In this document: positions 1 through 7,340 of the stretch, piece by piece
Position numbering within the stretch: position 1 is the stretch's first letter
How the letters are laid out: each line of letters begins with the position of its first letter
Assembly: GCA_910589665.1 (NCBI GenBank)
Contig: CAJUTR010000029.1
Span: 1 to 31,206, forward strand
Origin: an uncultured Eubacterium sp.
GTDB taxonomy: Bacteria > Bacillota > Clostridia > Lachnospirales > Lachnospiraceae
Reading direction: 5' to 3'
Length of the DNA: 31,206 nucleotides
Position numbers and translations under genes: made by a program
Notes under the pieces: model-generated
What the model was told of the DNA's origin: nothing
The model's database searches: none
Seen by the model: only the letters and a program-made list of their open reading frames with translations

Positions 1-60
1 ATTGAGGCATGGGTTACAGAAAACAATCCCAAATATGCCAACCGTATCATCAAACGGTGA
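1..60 (+). CDS. C-terminal end of an unidentified protein
   Basis: Frame 1 is open from the window edge to a TGA at 58-60 and encodes 19 residues ending NRIIKR. It stops just before the tRNA promoter, as the end of an upstream gene would. Too little is present to name a family, and a 20-codon open frame could be chance. Confidence 0.4.
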   Translation: MEAWVTENNPKYANRIIKR

Positions 61-80
61 ATTACAGATTGAGAAAAAAC

Positions 81-109
81 TTGATTTTTTTCCAGAGTCG
101 TGCTAAAAT
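81..109 (+). promoter_or_regulatory. Housekeeping promoter of tRNA-Gly
   Basis: A -35 box TTGATT (81-86) and -10 box TAAAAT (104-109) are separated by 17 bp. TGC directly before the -10 makes it an extended -10 promoter. The predicted start falls at about 116, one or two bases before the mature tRNA end. Confidence 0.7.
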
Positions 110-117
110 ACCAATAT

Positions 118-188
118 GCAGATATAGTTCATTGGTAGAATGCTAGCTTCCCAAGCTGGAGAGGCGGGTTCGATTCCCGTTATCTGCT
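118..188 (+). tRNA. tRNA-Gly (anticodon CCC)
   Basis: A complete cloverleaf can be drawn. The acceptor stem pairs GCAGATA with TATCTGC and is followed by discriminator T. The D arm holds TTGGTA, the anticodon stem CTAGC/GCTGG closes the loop TTCCCAA (anticodon CCC), and the T arm is GCGGG-TTCGATT-CCCGT. No CCA is encoded, so it must be added after transcription. The tRNA reads GGG glycine codons. It stands alone between its own promoter and terminator. Confidence 0.95.
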
Positions 189-191
189 TGA

Positions 192-230
192 AAAAAGAGA
201 TTGTCAGCGTATGGCAATCTCTTTTCCTTT
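192..230 (+). terminator. Rho-independent terminator of tRNA-Gly
   Basis: AAAAGAGATTG pairs with CAATCTCTTTT across an 11-base loop, and the transcript ends in a T-rich run. It begins four bases after the tRNA. The following bases to about 384 hold no gene I can support. Confidence 0.8.
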
Positions 231-384
231 GTTATCGCAGCCAGCCTCAAAACCGAAAAACTGTCTGGCCCGAGGCGGCTGCCCCATTTCCGAGCCTCTT
301 CAAATACTTGCCAGAAGCGATCAATCCATTGTTCCTAAGTCAGAATATGGTTATCCTTTCAAAAAATCCATGAGTATCTTTCTC

Positions 385-1248
385 TTATCGATATAGATCC
401 GTAACAAAAACAAAGCAGCGGTACGGAAGCCGGCGGCAGATTTCTTTCGCGGCTAACGCCTTGTCCTCATCATCAAAAAGTCCAAAAACAGTAGGCCCGC
501 TTCCGCTCATCAGGGAACCGAGCGCTCCGTTTTCCAGCATTGTCTTTTTTATGGTCTCTATTTCCGGATGCGCGGGTATCGTAACCGTTTCTAAAAGGTT
601 TTCCATGTTTTCGCACAGGCGGTGCAGGTCGTTCTCCCGGATGCAGTCGATCATCGTATCAATGTCAGGATGGACGGTGTGATCGTCCAGTTTGAGATTG
701 GAATAAACAAATTTGGTAGAAATATGGAATACGGGTTTTGCGATCAGGACAAAACAGTCGGGCGCGTTGGGAAGCGGTGTGAGGATTTCCCCGATGCCCT
801 CGGAGAGAGCAGTTCCCTTCATGATACAGTAGGGAATGTCCGCACCCAGCCGGACACCTCGCTTCATCAGTTTCTTTGCCGAAAGGCGCAGTCCGAACAG
901 CCGGTTGATCGCAATCATGCAAGAGGCTGCGTCTGTGCTTCCGCCAGCCATACCGGCGGCTACGGGGATCCGTTTATCCAAATGGATGTCCAGGCCGTCC
1001 GTGATCCCGAATTCCTCCATCAGGAGTTTGGCGCTCTGATAGACGAGGTTATCCTCATTGACGGGAAGGAAATTCAGGTTTGTCGTGAGATGAATTCCCG
1101 GTGTTTTTGATTTTGTAAGGGTCAGACGATCAAACAGGCGGATGCTCTGCATGATCATTTTTACTTCGTGATAACCGTCTTCTCTTTTTCTTATTACGTC
1201 CAGGCCAAGATTGATCTTAGCCGGGGCATTGATCCATGTGGAGTCCAT
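385..1248 (-). CDS. ispE: 4-diphosphocytidyl-2-C-methyl-D-erythritol kinase (IspE)
   Basis: This cytoplasmic GHMP-family kinase phosphorylates CDP-methylerythritol with ATP in the MEP isoprenoid pathway. The 287-residue product has the family's usual length. It opens with the N-terminal signature around NAPAKINLGL; K11 there matches the catalytic lysine of the family. It carries the ATP-binding glycine-rich loop at residues 95-108 (PVAAGMAGGSTDAA) and D137 in GADIPYC, the expected catalytic aspartate. A third GHMP motif, LMSGSGPTVFG, lies near the C-terminus. I chose the ATG at 1248 because an AAAGGA box lies about 10 bases upstream and the protein then starts where homologues do; an in-frame ATG at 1296 is also open. 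It is divergent from spoIIR, and a TATAAT at 1284-1279 (minus strand) may be its -10 box. Confidence 0.95.
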   Translation of the reverse strand: MDSTWINAPAKINLGLDVIRKREDGYHEVKMIMQSIRLFDRLTLTKSKTPGIHLTTNLNFLPVNEDNLVYQSAKLLMEEFGITDGLDIHLDKRIPVAAGMAGGSTDAASCMIAINRLFGLRLSAKKLMKRGVRLGADIPYCIMKGTALSEGIGEILTPLPNAPDCFVLIAKPVFHISTKFVYSNLKLDDHTVHPDIDTMIDCIRENDLHRLCENMENLLETVTIPAHPEIETIKKTMLENGALGSLMSGSGPTVFGLFDDEDKALAAKEICRRLPYRCFVFVTDLYR

Positions 1249-1296
1249 AAGCTGCACATCCTTTCCTTTTCGAAATTTATTATAACATTTGTACAT

Positions 1297-1325
1297 TGAA
1301 TAAAAAAGATTTATTTGGAAAAAAT
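1297..1325 (+). promoter_or_regulatory. Candidate forespore (sigma-F-like) promoter of spoIIR
   Basis: TGAATA (1297-1302) and GGAAAAAAT (1317-1325) resemble the -35 and GG-A-rich -10 elements of sigma-F/sigma-G promoters. The 14-bp spacer is 1-2 bases short of usual. In other endospore formers spoIIR is a sigma-F target, which makes the match more credible, but the region is A-rich and the call is tentative. Confidence 0.35.
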
Positions 1326-1388
1326 GTTACTAAAGATTTTAGCCCAAACTTGGTATTTATGCGCAAAAGGCGCGCGAATGGAGGAAAT

Positions 1389-2021
1389 ATGAGGGACAGA
1401 TTAAAAAAAGCGGGTTTTACGGCAGCGGTATTATTTGTATGTGGACTGATGTATTTTTATGGAAAGGCGACGGATGAACAGAAGATGCAGCGGGAAATCG
1501 CGAAAGAAGTCATCCGGCTCCATGTGGTGGCAAATAGTGACAGCGGGGAAGATCAAAAGCTGAAGCTTGAGGTAAAAGAAGAGATCTTGTCGCTTTTACG
1601 GGAACAGATGCGGGAGGACCAGACCGTGACGGCGGCCCAGCAGACGATCCGGGATCACTTGGATGAGATCGAGGAAGCGGCGGGGCGCTACATACGGGAT
1701 ATGGGGTACGACTACCCGGTGAAGGCAGAACTGGGAACCTGCTATTTTCCGGTGAAGGAGTATGGGGATCTCACCTTTCCGGCGGGGGAATATAAGGCAT
1801 TGAAAGTAAATATTGGAAGATCGGAAGGGAAGAACTGGTGGTGTGTCATGTATCCGACACTCTGTTTTGTGGACAGCACATACCAGGTTGTACCGGACGA
1901 ATCAAAAGAAAAGCTGAAAGACAATCTGACGGAGGAAGAATATGATTCCCTTTTGTCGGGCGGGGAAGACGTGGAGTATGGATTTAAAATATTAGACGTC
2001 ATATCCGGCATTTTCAAATAG
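1389..2021 (+). CDS. spoIIR: Stage II sporulation protein R (SpoIIR)
   Basis: SpoIIR is the forespore-secreted signal that triggers SpoIIGA-dependent processing of pro-sigma-E in the mother cell. The 210-residue product has a basic N-terminus, one hydrophobic segment at residues 8-25 acting as signal anchor, then the family motif EVIRLHVVANSDS. A Cys-containing C-terminal domain follows, with WWCVMYPTLCFVD and a closing hydrophobic tail. The ATG at 1389 follows a GGAGG box at 1380-1384; upstream in-frame ATGs at 1359 and 1296 lack a good site. It is a single gene followed by a separate sigma-28-type promoter. It shows that the organism can sporulate or descends from a sporulating lineage. Confidence 0.93.
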   Translation: MRDRLKKAGFTAAVLFVCGLMYFYGKATDEQKMQREIAKEVIRLHVVANSDSGEDQKLKLEVKEEILSLLREQMREDQTVTAAQQTIRDHLDEIEEAAGRYIRDMGYDYPVKAELGTCYFPVKEYGDLTFPAGEYKALKVNIGRSEGKNWWCVMYPTLCFVDSTYQVVPDESKEKLKDNLTEEEYDSLLSGGEDVEYGFKILDVISGIFK

Positions 2022-2027
2022 CCGCGC

Positions 2028-2054
2028 TAAAGGTTTTGCTGTTTTGACCGAAAT
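2028..2054 (+). promoter_or_regulatory. Sigma-28 (FliA/SigD-type) flagellar promoter
   Basis: TAAA (2028-2031), a 15-bp spacer and ACCGAAAT (2047-2054) fit the sigma-28 pattern TAAA-N15-GCCGATAA, with 4/4 matches in the -35 and about 6/8 in the -10. The expected start is near 2061. It lies in the spoIIR-2093 gap and would drive the filament operon (large protein, flagellin, fliS). Confidence 0.65.
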
Positions 2055-2092
2055 ATATAATAGCGAAACTTTAGAGAGTGAGTGTGAAATCT

Positions 2093-4933
2093 ATGATTAT
2101 CCATGCAAATAACAAGATTTCCATTGACTTTAATGACACTGACCGGGTAAAAGAATCAGGCGTGTCAGTACAGAATGCCATGGAAGGCAGTATTCCCCAT
2201 GTTGGGATTGAATTTACAAGGGATTGTGCGGTACAGAAGGATATGGAAAACAGTATCGTTTATACCGATGCGAATCGTAATAAGCAGCGTATAATGGAAG
2301 AAGTAGCGGAAAATCTGCCAGCGGAAGAGTTCGATCCAGCCGATTTTATCAGCAAGAGTATGACAGGCAAAGATGCCAAAGCGGTAGAAGAGGACGGGTC
2401 TATTTTGGAAGAATACGTGGCGGGAACGCTGGAACGCGCTATTGAGAGGGTCAAAGGCCAGCGGCAGGAGCAGGAAGAAGCCGTAGGGCGTCAGATAGAG
2501 AAACAGGAAGAGGTACAGGAATTTTTTGGGGAGATGGAGCAGCGTATTCAGGAGGCATCTCAGATGGCGGCTAATCTTCCGGGTATTTCCGAAGCGGCGG
2601 CTAAATATTTTCTTGATAACCATCTTCCATTTAGTCCGGAAAATATAAAAAATTGCAGTTCCGTAACGGAACTTACTACATATGCGGCAGGCAGGGCTTC
2701 GCTTGAGGAAATGAAGCCGCAGATCGAAGCGGCAGTTACGAACAGCGGTTTAGAGGCGGGAGAAGAAAACATGGAGGCGGCTAAGTGGCTGTATGAACAC
2801 GATGTGCCGGTGACGGGTGACAACATACGCGCGTATGAAACGCTTCGGGCGCTGGAAGAACTATCGCCGGATGTCCTTACGGAGCGGATCGAGGATGCGG
2901 TGCTGGATGGGATCACGCCGGAAGGGGCAGATCTGACCGTTCCTTCCAGGAAGGAAGTGTCGGAGCGTCTCTCCCATCTGTGTGAAATGGATGATGACGC
3001 GCTGCGGAACGTCTTTCAGACAGAGGCCGACTTTATTACGGCGAAAAGACAATTAGAAGAAATCCGACTCACGATGACGATAGATGCGGCGAGAACGATG
3101 GAGAGTAAGGGAATCCATTTGGATGTCGGCAATCTGATGGAGATCGTCGAAGAGTTAAAGGCGATGGAACAGGCGGCAGCACAAGAGATGCTGACCACAG
3201 CTGGGATTCCAGTGAATGAGGAAAACACACAGATCGCGGTTACGGCGCTGCAGGCGGGACGGGACATTCTTCAGGCACCGGTATCCGTATTTGGCGTGAC
3301 GATCGCTTCGGCAGAGCAGGATACGATCGTGGATGTGGCTGCTGCAGGAAACGAATCCCGAAACCAGCTGGCGGCGGCAGAATCGTATGAATCTGTTGGT
3401 ACTGAAGTGCGCCGTGATCTAGGTGATTCGATACAAAAAGCTTTTTCCCATGTCGGAGGGCTTTTAAAAGAGATGGGACTTCCAGCTACGGCGGCGAATG
3501 AACGTGCGGTTCGGATTTTGGCGTACAACCGTATGCCGATTACCGAAGAAAATATCCGTGCCATGAAAGAATATGATGATAAGGTGACATCGATCGCCAA
3601 AGGCTTGAAGCCTGAAGTGGTAACAGAACTGATACGAAGGCAGGAAAATCCGCTGGAGATGGATCTGAATGAGCTGGATGAAAAGATTTCGGAAATCCGT
3701 GCGGACATTTCATCGGATGATATTTCATTTCGTAAATATATATGGAAACTGGATCACAGCGGGGCGGTTTCGCCGGAAGAGAGAAAGAGTATGATTGGGA
3801 TATACCGTTTGCTCGACAAGGTCGAAAAGAGTGACGGCGCGGTGATCGGACAGGTGATCAAAGACGGACGTGAATTGTCCTTTTCATCGCTGTTATCAGC
3901 CGTGCGTTCCCGCAAGGCGCAGGGAATCGATCAGTCGGTCGATGATGATTTTGGCGGTTTGGAAAAGGTTGTGAAAAACGGTGAGAGTATCAGCGAGCAG
4001 ATCGGAGCAGCTTTTGGAAACCATGTGGCGGCTAATCTGCAAAAGGAACTTTCCCCTGCTGTACTAAAAAAGAAAAAGGATACTTATATGGAAGAGCCGC
4101 TGGAAGTCATTTTAGACGAATGCCTGAACGAAGCTGAGGCGTTGGAAGAAGATGCTGGTTATTATGAGCAGCTTGCATCAGAAATCCGGGAAATGGCGGC
4201 AGAGAGCGATACGCAGGTCATTGAATTTTTGAAACAGCTTGAGATTCCTGATAGTATGGTAAATATCCACTGGATGAAATCGTATTTGGAACGGGGCGGA
4301 AAGCCGTTTCTGAAACTTTATTCGAAAGAAGAGAGTGAACGGATCGCGGATGTATTTGATCAACCCGAGAATCTCCAGAAGGTATACGAGGAGTTTGACG
4401 AGATGCACGAAGAGCAGCTTGCGGATAGGAAAAAGGAACCAGATGTACGCTATGAGGATGTGAAAGACATTGCCCGGATGGCTGGCGGCATTTCTTTTTA
4501 CCGTCAAATGCGTCATTTTCAGAAGTATGAGGTGCCGATCTATACCGAACAGGGCATGACGGCTTGCAGTATTACGGTGAAGCAGGGCCGTGAGTCCGAA
4601 AAAGGTACGGTGGAGATCTCGATGGAGGTGCCGGGAGGAGCGGTTTCGTCAGGCCGTGTACAGGCGACATTCAAAGTGGCTGGCAGCCGGGTATCCGGTT
4701 TTGTGACGAGCGAGGACGAGAAAGCACTTCGGATGTGTGAAGATATGTTTGATCAGTTGGAAAAGGATTTGGAAATGAATGGTTTCACGATGGAGCGTGG
4801 GAATTTTGCGAACGGCAGGAGAAATTCATTTCATTCAGGTAATAGATTTGATGAAACAGCTACGAATGACAGACTTTATCTCGTAGCAAAACTATTTATT
4901 CAAAATGTGCAGAGAAAGGACGAACAAGAATGA
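2093..4933 (+). CDS. Large flagellar-operon protein, probable DUF6240 family with FliK-like C-terminus
   Basis: A 946-residue acidic, largely helical protein without signal peptide or membrane segment. It contains a diverged repeat whose core is [IVLM]-P-x3-x-x-N, at prolines 179, 239, 373, 464, 482 and 719 (for example LPFSPENI, VPVTGDNI, IPVNEENT, MPITEENI). A proline-less variant lies near 341-348. Residues 110-155 are strongly charged and Glu/Gln-rich, probably coiled coil. Residues about 812-902 form a beta-rich then helical domain whose pattern resembles the C-terminal domain of the hook-length protein FliK. I recall similar Lachnospiraceae proteins as DUF6240; that name is from memory. 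It sits behind a sigma-28-like promoter and overlaps the flagellin by 4 bp (ATGA), so it is translationally coupled. The start is uncertain because ribosome binding sites are weak: ATG 2093 is preferred, GTG 2078 or 2084 possible. A ruler or export role in the flagellum is inference. Confidence 0.7.
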   Translation: MIIHANNKISIDFNDTDRVKESGVSVQNAMEGSIPHVGIEFTRDCAVQKDMENSIVYTDANRNKQRIMEEVAENLPAEEFDPADFISKSMTGKDAKAVEEDGSILEEYVAGTLERAIERVKGQRQEQEEAVGRQIEKQEEVQEFFGEMEQRIQEASQMAANLPGISEAAAKYFLDNHLPFSPENIKNCSSVTELTTYAAGRASLEEMKPQIEAAVTNSGLEAGEENMEAAKWLYEHDVPVTGDNIRAYETLRALEELSPDVLTERIEDAVLDGITPEGADLTVPSRKEVSERLSHLCEMDDDALRNVFQTEADFITAKRQLEEIRLTMTIDAARTMESKGIHLDVGNLMEIVEELKAMEQAAAQEMLTTAGIPVNEENTQIAVTALQAGRDILQAPVSVFGVTIASAEQDTIVDVAAAGNESRNQLAAAESYESVGTEVRRDLGDSIQKAFSHVGGLLKEMGLPATAANERAVRILAYNRMPITEENIRAMKEYDDKVTSIAKGLKPEVVTELIRRQENPLEMDLNELDEKISEIRADISSDDISFRKYIWKLDHSGAVSPEERKSMIGIYRLLDKVEKSDGAVIGQVIKDGRELSFSSLLSAVRSRKAQGIDQSVDDDFGGLEKVVKNGESISEQIGAAFGNHVAANLQKELSPAVLKKKKDTYMEEPLEVILDECLNEAEALEEDAGYYEQLASEIREMAAESDTQVIEFLKQLEIPDSMVNIHWMKSYLERGGKPFLKLYSKEESERIADVFDQPENLQKVYEEFDEMHEEQLADRKKEPDVRYEDVKDIARMAGGISFYRQMRHFQKYEVPIYTEQGMTACSITVKQGRESEKGTVEISMEVPGGAVSSGRVQATFKVAGSRVSGFVTSEDEKALRMCEDMFDQLEKDLEMNGFTMERGNFANGRRNSFHSGNRFDETATNDRLYLVAKLFIQNVQRKDEQE

Positions 4934-6354
4934 AAATAAACACAAATATTTCGGCGATGCTTGCCAGCAGCCACTTAAACCGGACGCAGGATAAACTGAC
5001 GACGAGCCTGGAACGTCTTTCTTCAGGATACCGGATCAACAAAGCGGCAGACGATGCTGCAGGTATGGCGATCTCACAAAAAATGCACGCACAGATACGC
5101 GGTCTGGAGAGAGCTTCCCGCAACGGCGCGGATGGCGTTTCGTTTATCCAAACCGCAGAGGGAGCGCTGACCGAGACGGATAACCTGCTCCAGAGGTGCC
5201 GCGAGTTATCGGTTCAGGCGGCGAACGGCGGAACGATGACGATTGAGGATAAAGAAGCGATCCAAAAAGAAATTGATTCTTTGATGGATGAGATCGACCG
5301 TTTGGCATCCGATACGGAATTTAATACAAAGAGCATTTTGGATGGAAGCTGCTGTCGTCAAACGTCTTCTAACAACGTAGGGGTTAAGGTTATTTCTATG
5401 ACAGATTATGTAGGCTTGACCACATACGGTTTGACGGTAGACCGGCAGGCGACACAGAGTACATTTACGACAGGGACATTTGGCATGGCAGCAGGCGATG
5501 AATTTACAGAGGCGGGCCAGATTCAGATTAACGGTGAGATCATTAAGATCAATCCAGGAGAAACATTAGAAGACGCCTATGCAAAAATACGTGATTGTTG
5601 CGAGAGCATGAATATTGATGTAATGCCGGTTGATGGCGCAGGTGAGGAAGCGGAGATCGGCGCGGCATCAGCATTGTATTTCGAGTCAAAACTTTATGGC
5701 GCCAAGTATAAGATCGAGGTGACGACAGACAGTCCGGTACTGGCAGGGCTTCTTGGTGTGGATGGCGGTACCTATGTACCAGGACAGGATGCCGAGGTTA
5801 CGATTGACACGGGAAGCGATTCCGGTTTCTCAAAAACGGCAACTACATTTGTTGAGGGCGGCCGCGTGACGGTTTCTGACCGTGACGGTTTCTGCATGAT
5901 CTTTGATGTTTCAAAAGCAGAGGCTGGTACAGATGCCGACGTTACAGTGCTGGATGCTGGTTTTGTTGCCATTCAGATTGGCGCAAATGAGGGGCAGACG
6001 ATTGATATTTCCATACCGCCCGTTACTTGTAAATCCCTGAACATTGAACACTGTAATGTATGTACTGTAGCTGGGGCATCGGATTCGATCAGCAAGTTTA
6101 ATGCGGCAATCGAGGAAGTTGCGGCAATCCGGGCAAAACTAGGTGCGTATGAGAACCGTTTGGATTCGGCGACGAAGAGTTTGGATATTACGTCCCAGAA
6201 CTTGACGGAAGCATGTTCGAGGATCGAGGATGTGGATATGTCAGCTGAAATGACGAGTTATACACAGCTTAGCGTTCTCGCACAGGCAGGAACTTCTATG
6301 CTGGCACAGGCAAACAACCGTCCGCAGACGATTCTCCAGTTGCTGCAGGCGTAA
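4930..6354 (+). CDS. fliC: Flagellin with inserted flagellin-IN-like domain
   Basis: Filament subunit, exported through the flagellar type III apparatus. The 474 residues show the canonical N-terminal D0/D1 (MKINTNISAM, then RLSSGYRINKAADDAAGMAIS) and C-terminal D1/D0 (LGAYENRLDSATKSL, closing near LLQA). The Q88-V95 stretch QRCRELSV corresponds to the conserved QRVRELAV of Salmonella FliC. Between them, residues about 197-285 resemble a flagellin-IN motif (QINGEIIKINPGETLEDAYAKI). Unusually it has ten cysteines: 90, 141, 142, 223, 224, 322, 367, 375, 378 and 429. It is longer than the ~280-residue minimal clostridial flagellins. Translation is coupled to the upstream gene through ATGA, with AAAGGA about 10 bases before the ATG. 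It could be the main or a minor filament protein. Confidence 0.93.
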   Translation: MKINTNISAMLASSHLNRTQDKLTTSLERLSSGYRINKAADDAAGMAISQKMHAQIRGLERASRNGADGVSFIQTAEGALTETDNLLQRCRELSVQAANGGTMTIEDKEAIQKEIDSLMDEIDRLASDTEFNTKSILDGSCCRQTSSNNVGVKVISMTDYVGLTTYGLTVDRQATQSTFTTGTFGMAAGDEFTEAGQIQINGEIIKINPGETLEDAYAKIRDCCESMNIDVMPVDGAGEEAEIGAASALYFESKLYGAKYKIEVTTDSPVLAGLLGVDGGTYVPGQDAEVTIDTGSDSGFSKTATTFVEGGRVTVSDRDGFCMIFDVSKAEAGTDADVTVLDAGFVAIQIGANEGQTIDISIPPVTCKSLNIEHCNVCTVAGASDSISKFNAAIEEVAAIRAKLGAYENRLDSATKSLDITSQNLTEACSRIEDVDMSAEMTSYTQLSVLAQAGTSMLAQANNRPQTILQLLQA

Positions 6355-6384
6355 TGGATGACGTGTGAACGATAGAAAGGACGG

Positions 6385-6864
6385 GTGCCGTTGGAACGGG
6401 AACAGTTGAATGCCTACGCGGCCAGGGTGGCGCAGGCGAATCGGAGCGAACTCGTAGTCATAATATATGAGGCATTTCTAGATAGTGTAAAAGATGGTAG
6501 GGAGTTTTTGAAAGAGGGAGATGTTCCCGCCTGCAGGCGGGAAATCGACCGGGCAAAAGGATTTTTGACGGAGTTAATGGGAAGTTTGGATTTTCGTTAT
6601 GAGATTTCTCATTATTTACGCAGACTTTATGTATTTGCCTATCAGGAACTATGTCAGGGGGTTGCCGAGCGGGAAGAAGCCAGGCTCTCCCATGCTACTG
6701 ATATTATCCAAAAGCTGCTTCCGGCATTCCAGGAAGTGGCGTCTCAGGATGAGTCCTCCGCGGTAATGGTGAATACCGAGACGATCTACGCAGGACTTAC
6801 GTATGGGAAAGGAAGCCTGAATGAAAGTGTGGATGTCGATATGAACCGTGGATTTCAGGCATGA
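6385..6864 (+). CDS. fliS: Flagellin export chaperone FliS
   Basis: FliS binds the C-terminal D0 helix of flagellin in the cytoplasm and prevents early polymerisation. The 159-residue product keeps the family pattern: an N-terminal NAYAARVAQANRSELVVIIYEAFL helix (equivalent to the P-x-x-L-I-x-M-L-Y-D motif), helices with SLDFRYEIS, and a last helix with VNTETIYAGLTYG. It is somewhat longer than Bacillus FliS (~130). It lies 30 bases after the flagellin stop in the same operon. The start is either GTG 6385 or TTG 6391; AAAGGA at 6376-6381 is 3 and 9 bases away respectively, so TTG 6391 is a real alternative. Confidence 0.88.
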   Translation: MPLEREQLNAYAARVAQANRSELVVIIYEAFLDSVKDGREFLKEGDVPACRREIDRAKGFLTELMGSLDFRYEISHYLRRLYVFAYQELCQGVAEREEARLSHATDIIQKLLPAFQEVASQDESSAVMVNTETIYAGLTYGKGSLNESVDVDMNRGFQA

Positions 6865-6899
6865 GTGTGAAAAAAGCAATGCTCATGCCTGGCTTTTTG
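6856..6899 (+). terminator. Terminator overlapping the fliS and DUF2508 stop codons
   Basis: CAGGCATGAG (6856-6865) pairs perfectly with CTCATGCCTG (6882-6891) over a 16-base loop and is followed by GCTTTTTG. The stem contains the fliS TGA in one arm and the stop codon of the convergent gene in the other. The T-run lies only on the plus-strand side, so termination is expected mainly for the flagellar operon. Confidence 0.7.
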
Positions 6900-7107
6900 A
6901 CAGATTCTCTACTTTGCGCATCTCTTTGAGTAAATATTTGTACCGGTATTGAATGGCATTTACTTCATAGATGCAGCTATCCACTAGATCGGGATCACAG
7001 GCGTATTCAAAATTTGAATGAGCATTTGCCAACGATCGTTTAATTTCTTCAATTTCGTTTAGTAGTTCTTCTCGGGCAAGAAGAAGGTTGTCCGTTTTCT
7101 TTTTCAT
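6883..7107 (-). CDS. DUF2508 family small protein (YaaL-like)
   Basis: A 74-residue cytoplasmic protein, mostly charged helix. It matches what I know of the DUF2508/YaaL family through the block NFEYACDPDLVDSCIYEV followed by N-A-I-Q-Y-R-Y-K-Y-L-L. A strong GGGGG ribosome binding site lies 7 bases before the ATG. In other Firmicutes such genes are often near recR and pro-sigma-K processing genes, but here the gene is alone and convergent with fliS. Its function is unknown. Confidence 0.8.
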   Translation of the reverse strand: MKKKTDNLLLAREELLNEIEEIKRSLANAHSNFEYACDPDLVDSCIYEVNAIQYRYKYLLKEMRKVENLSKSQA

Positions 7108-7149
7108 ACCAATCCCCCTTTGACTCTGTTTTCAGTGTATTAGTATGCA

Positions 7150-7185
7150 GAAAATGTCGAAAAACATAGAGTTTTTGACATTTTC
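7150..7185. repeat. Inverted repeat with Spo0A-box-like half-sites
   Basis: GAAAATGTCGAAAAAC (7150-7165) and GTTTTTGACATTTTC (7171-7185) are complementary with one bulged base and a 5-base loop. The left arm contains TGTCGAA, the core of the Bacillus Spo0A box; the right arm reads TGTCAAA on the other strand, one base away from it. It sits between a minus-strand gene and the tad promoter. It may be an operator or a simple hairpin. The rest of the 7108-7340 gap is AT-rich with no gene. Confidence 0.45.
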
Positions 7186-7264
7186 ATTTTTCTATTTTTT
7201 CGGTATTTGTAGTAAAAGTATAACCTTGTTAAAGAAATATATTCCATTTTTTTCAAAATAAGTA

Positions 7265-7294
7265 TTGACAAGAGAATAGTATCCGTGCTAGTAT
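7265..7294 (+). promoter_or_regulatory. Promoter of the tad operon
   Basis: A consensus TTGACA (7265-7270) lies 18 bp before TAGTAT (7289-7294), with TGC immediately upstream of the -10. Transcription would start near 7301, just ahead of an AGGAGGTG at 7313-7320 and the first tad gene. No other good promoter was seen before the FHA gene, so the locus is probably one long operon. Confidence 0.65.
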
Positions 7295-7340
7295 ATAAAT
7301 CACAACAAAAACAGGAGGTGGCAGCATAGGAAGTCAGGAA

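Noticed and set aside
140..373. Open frame running through the tRNA and its terminator
   Set aside because: It starts inside the tRNA, crosses the terminator hairpin and has no ribosome binding site or family-like composition.
622..1110. 162-codon plus-strand open frame opposite ispE
   Set aside because: It is an antisense shadow of a clearly conserved kinase gene.
7326..7328. ATA as a rare start codon for the first prepilin peptidase
   Set aside because: AGGAGGTG is well placed for it, but AGGAAG is equally well placed for the TTG at 7341, so no unusual start codon needs to be invoked.
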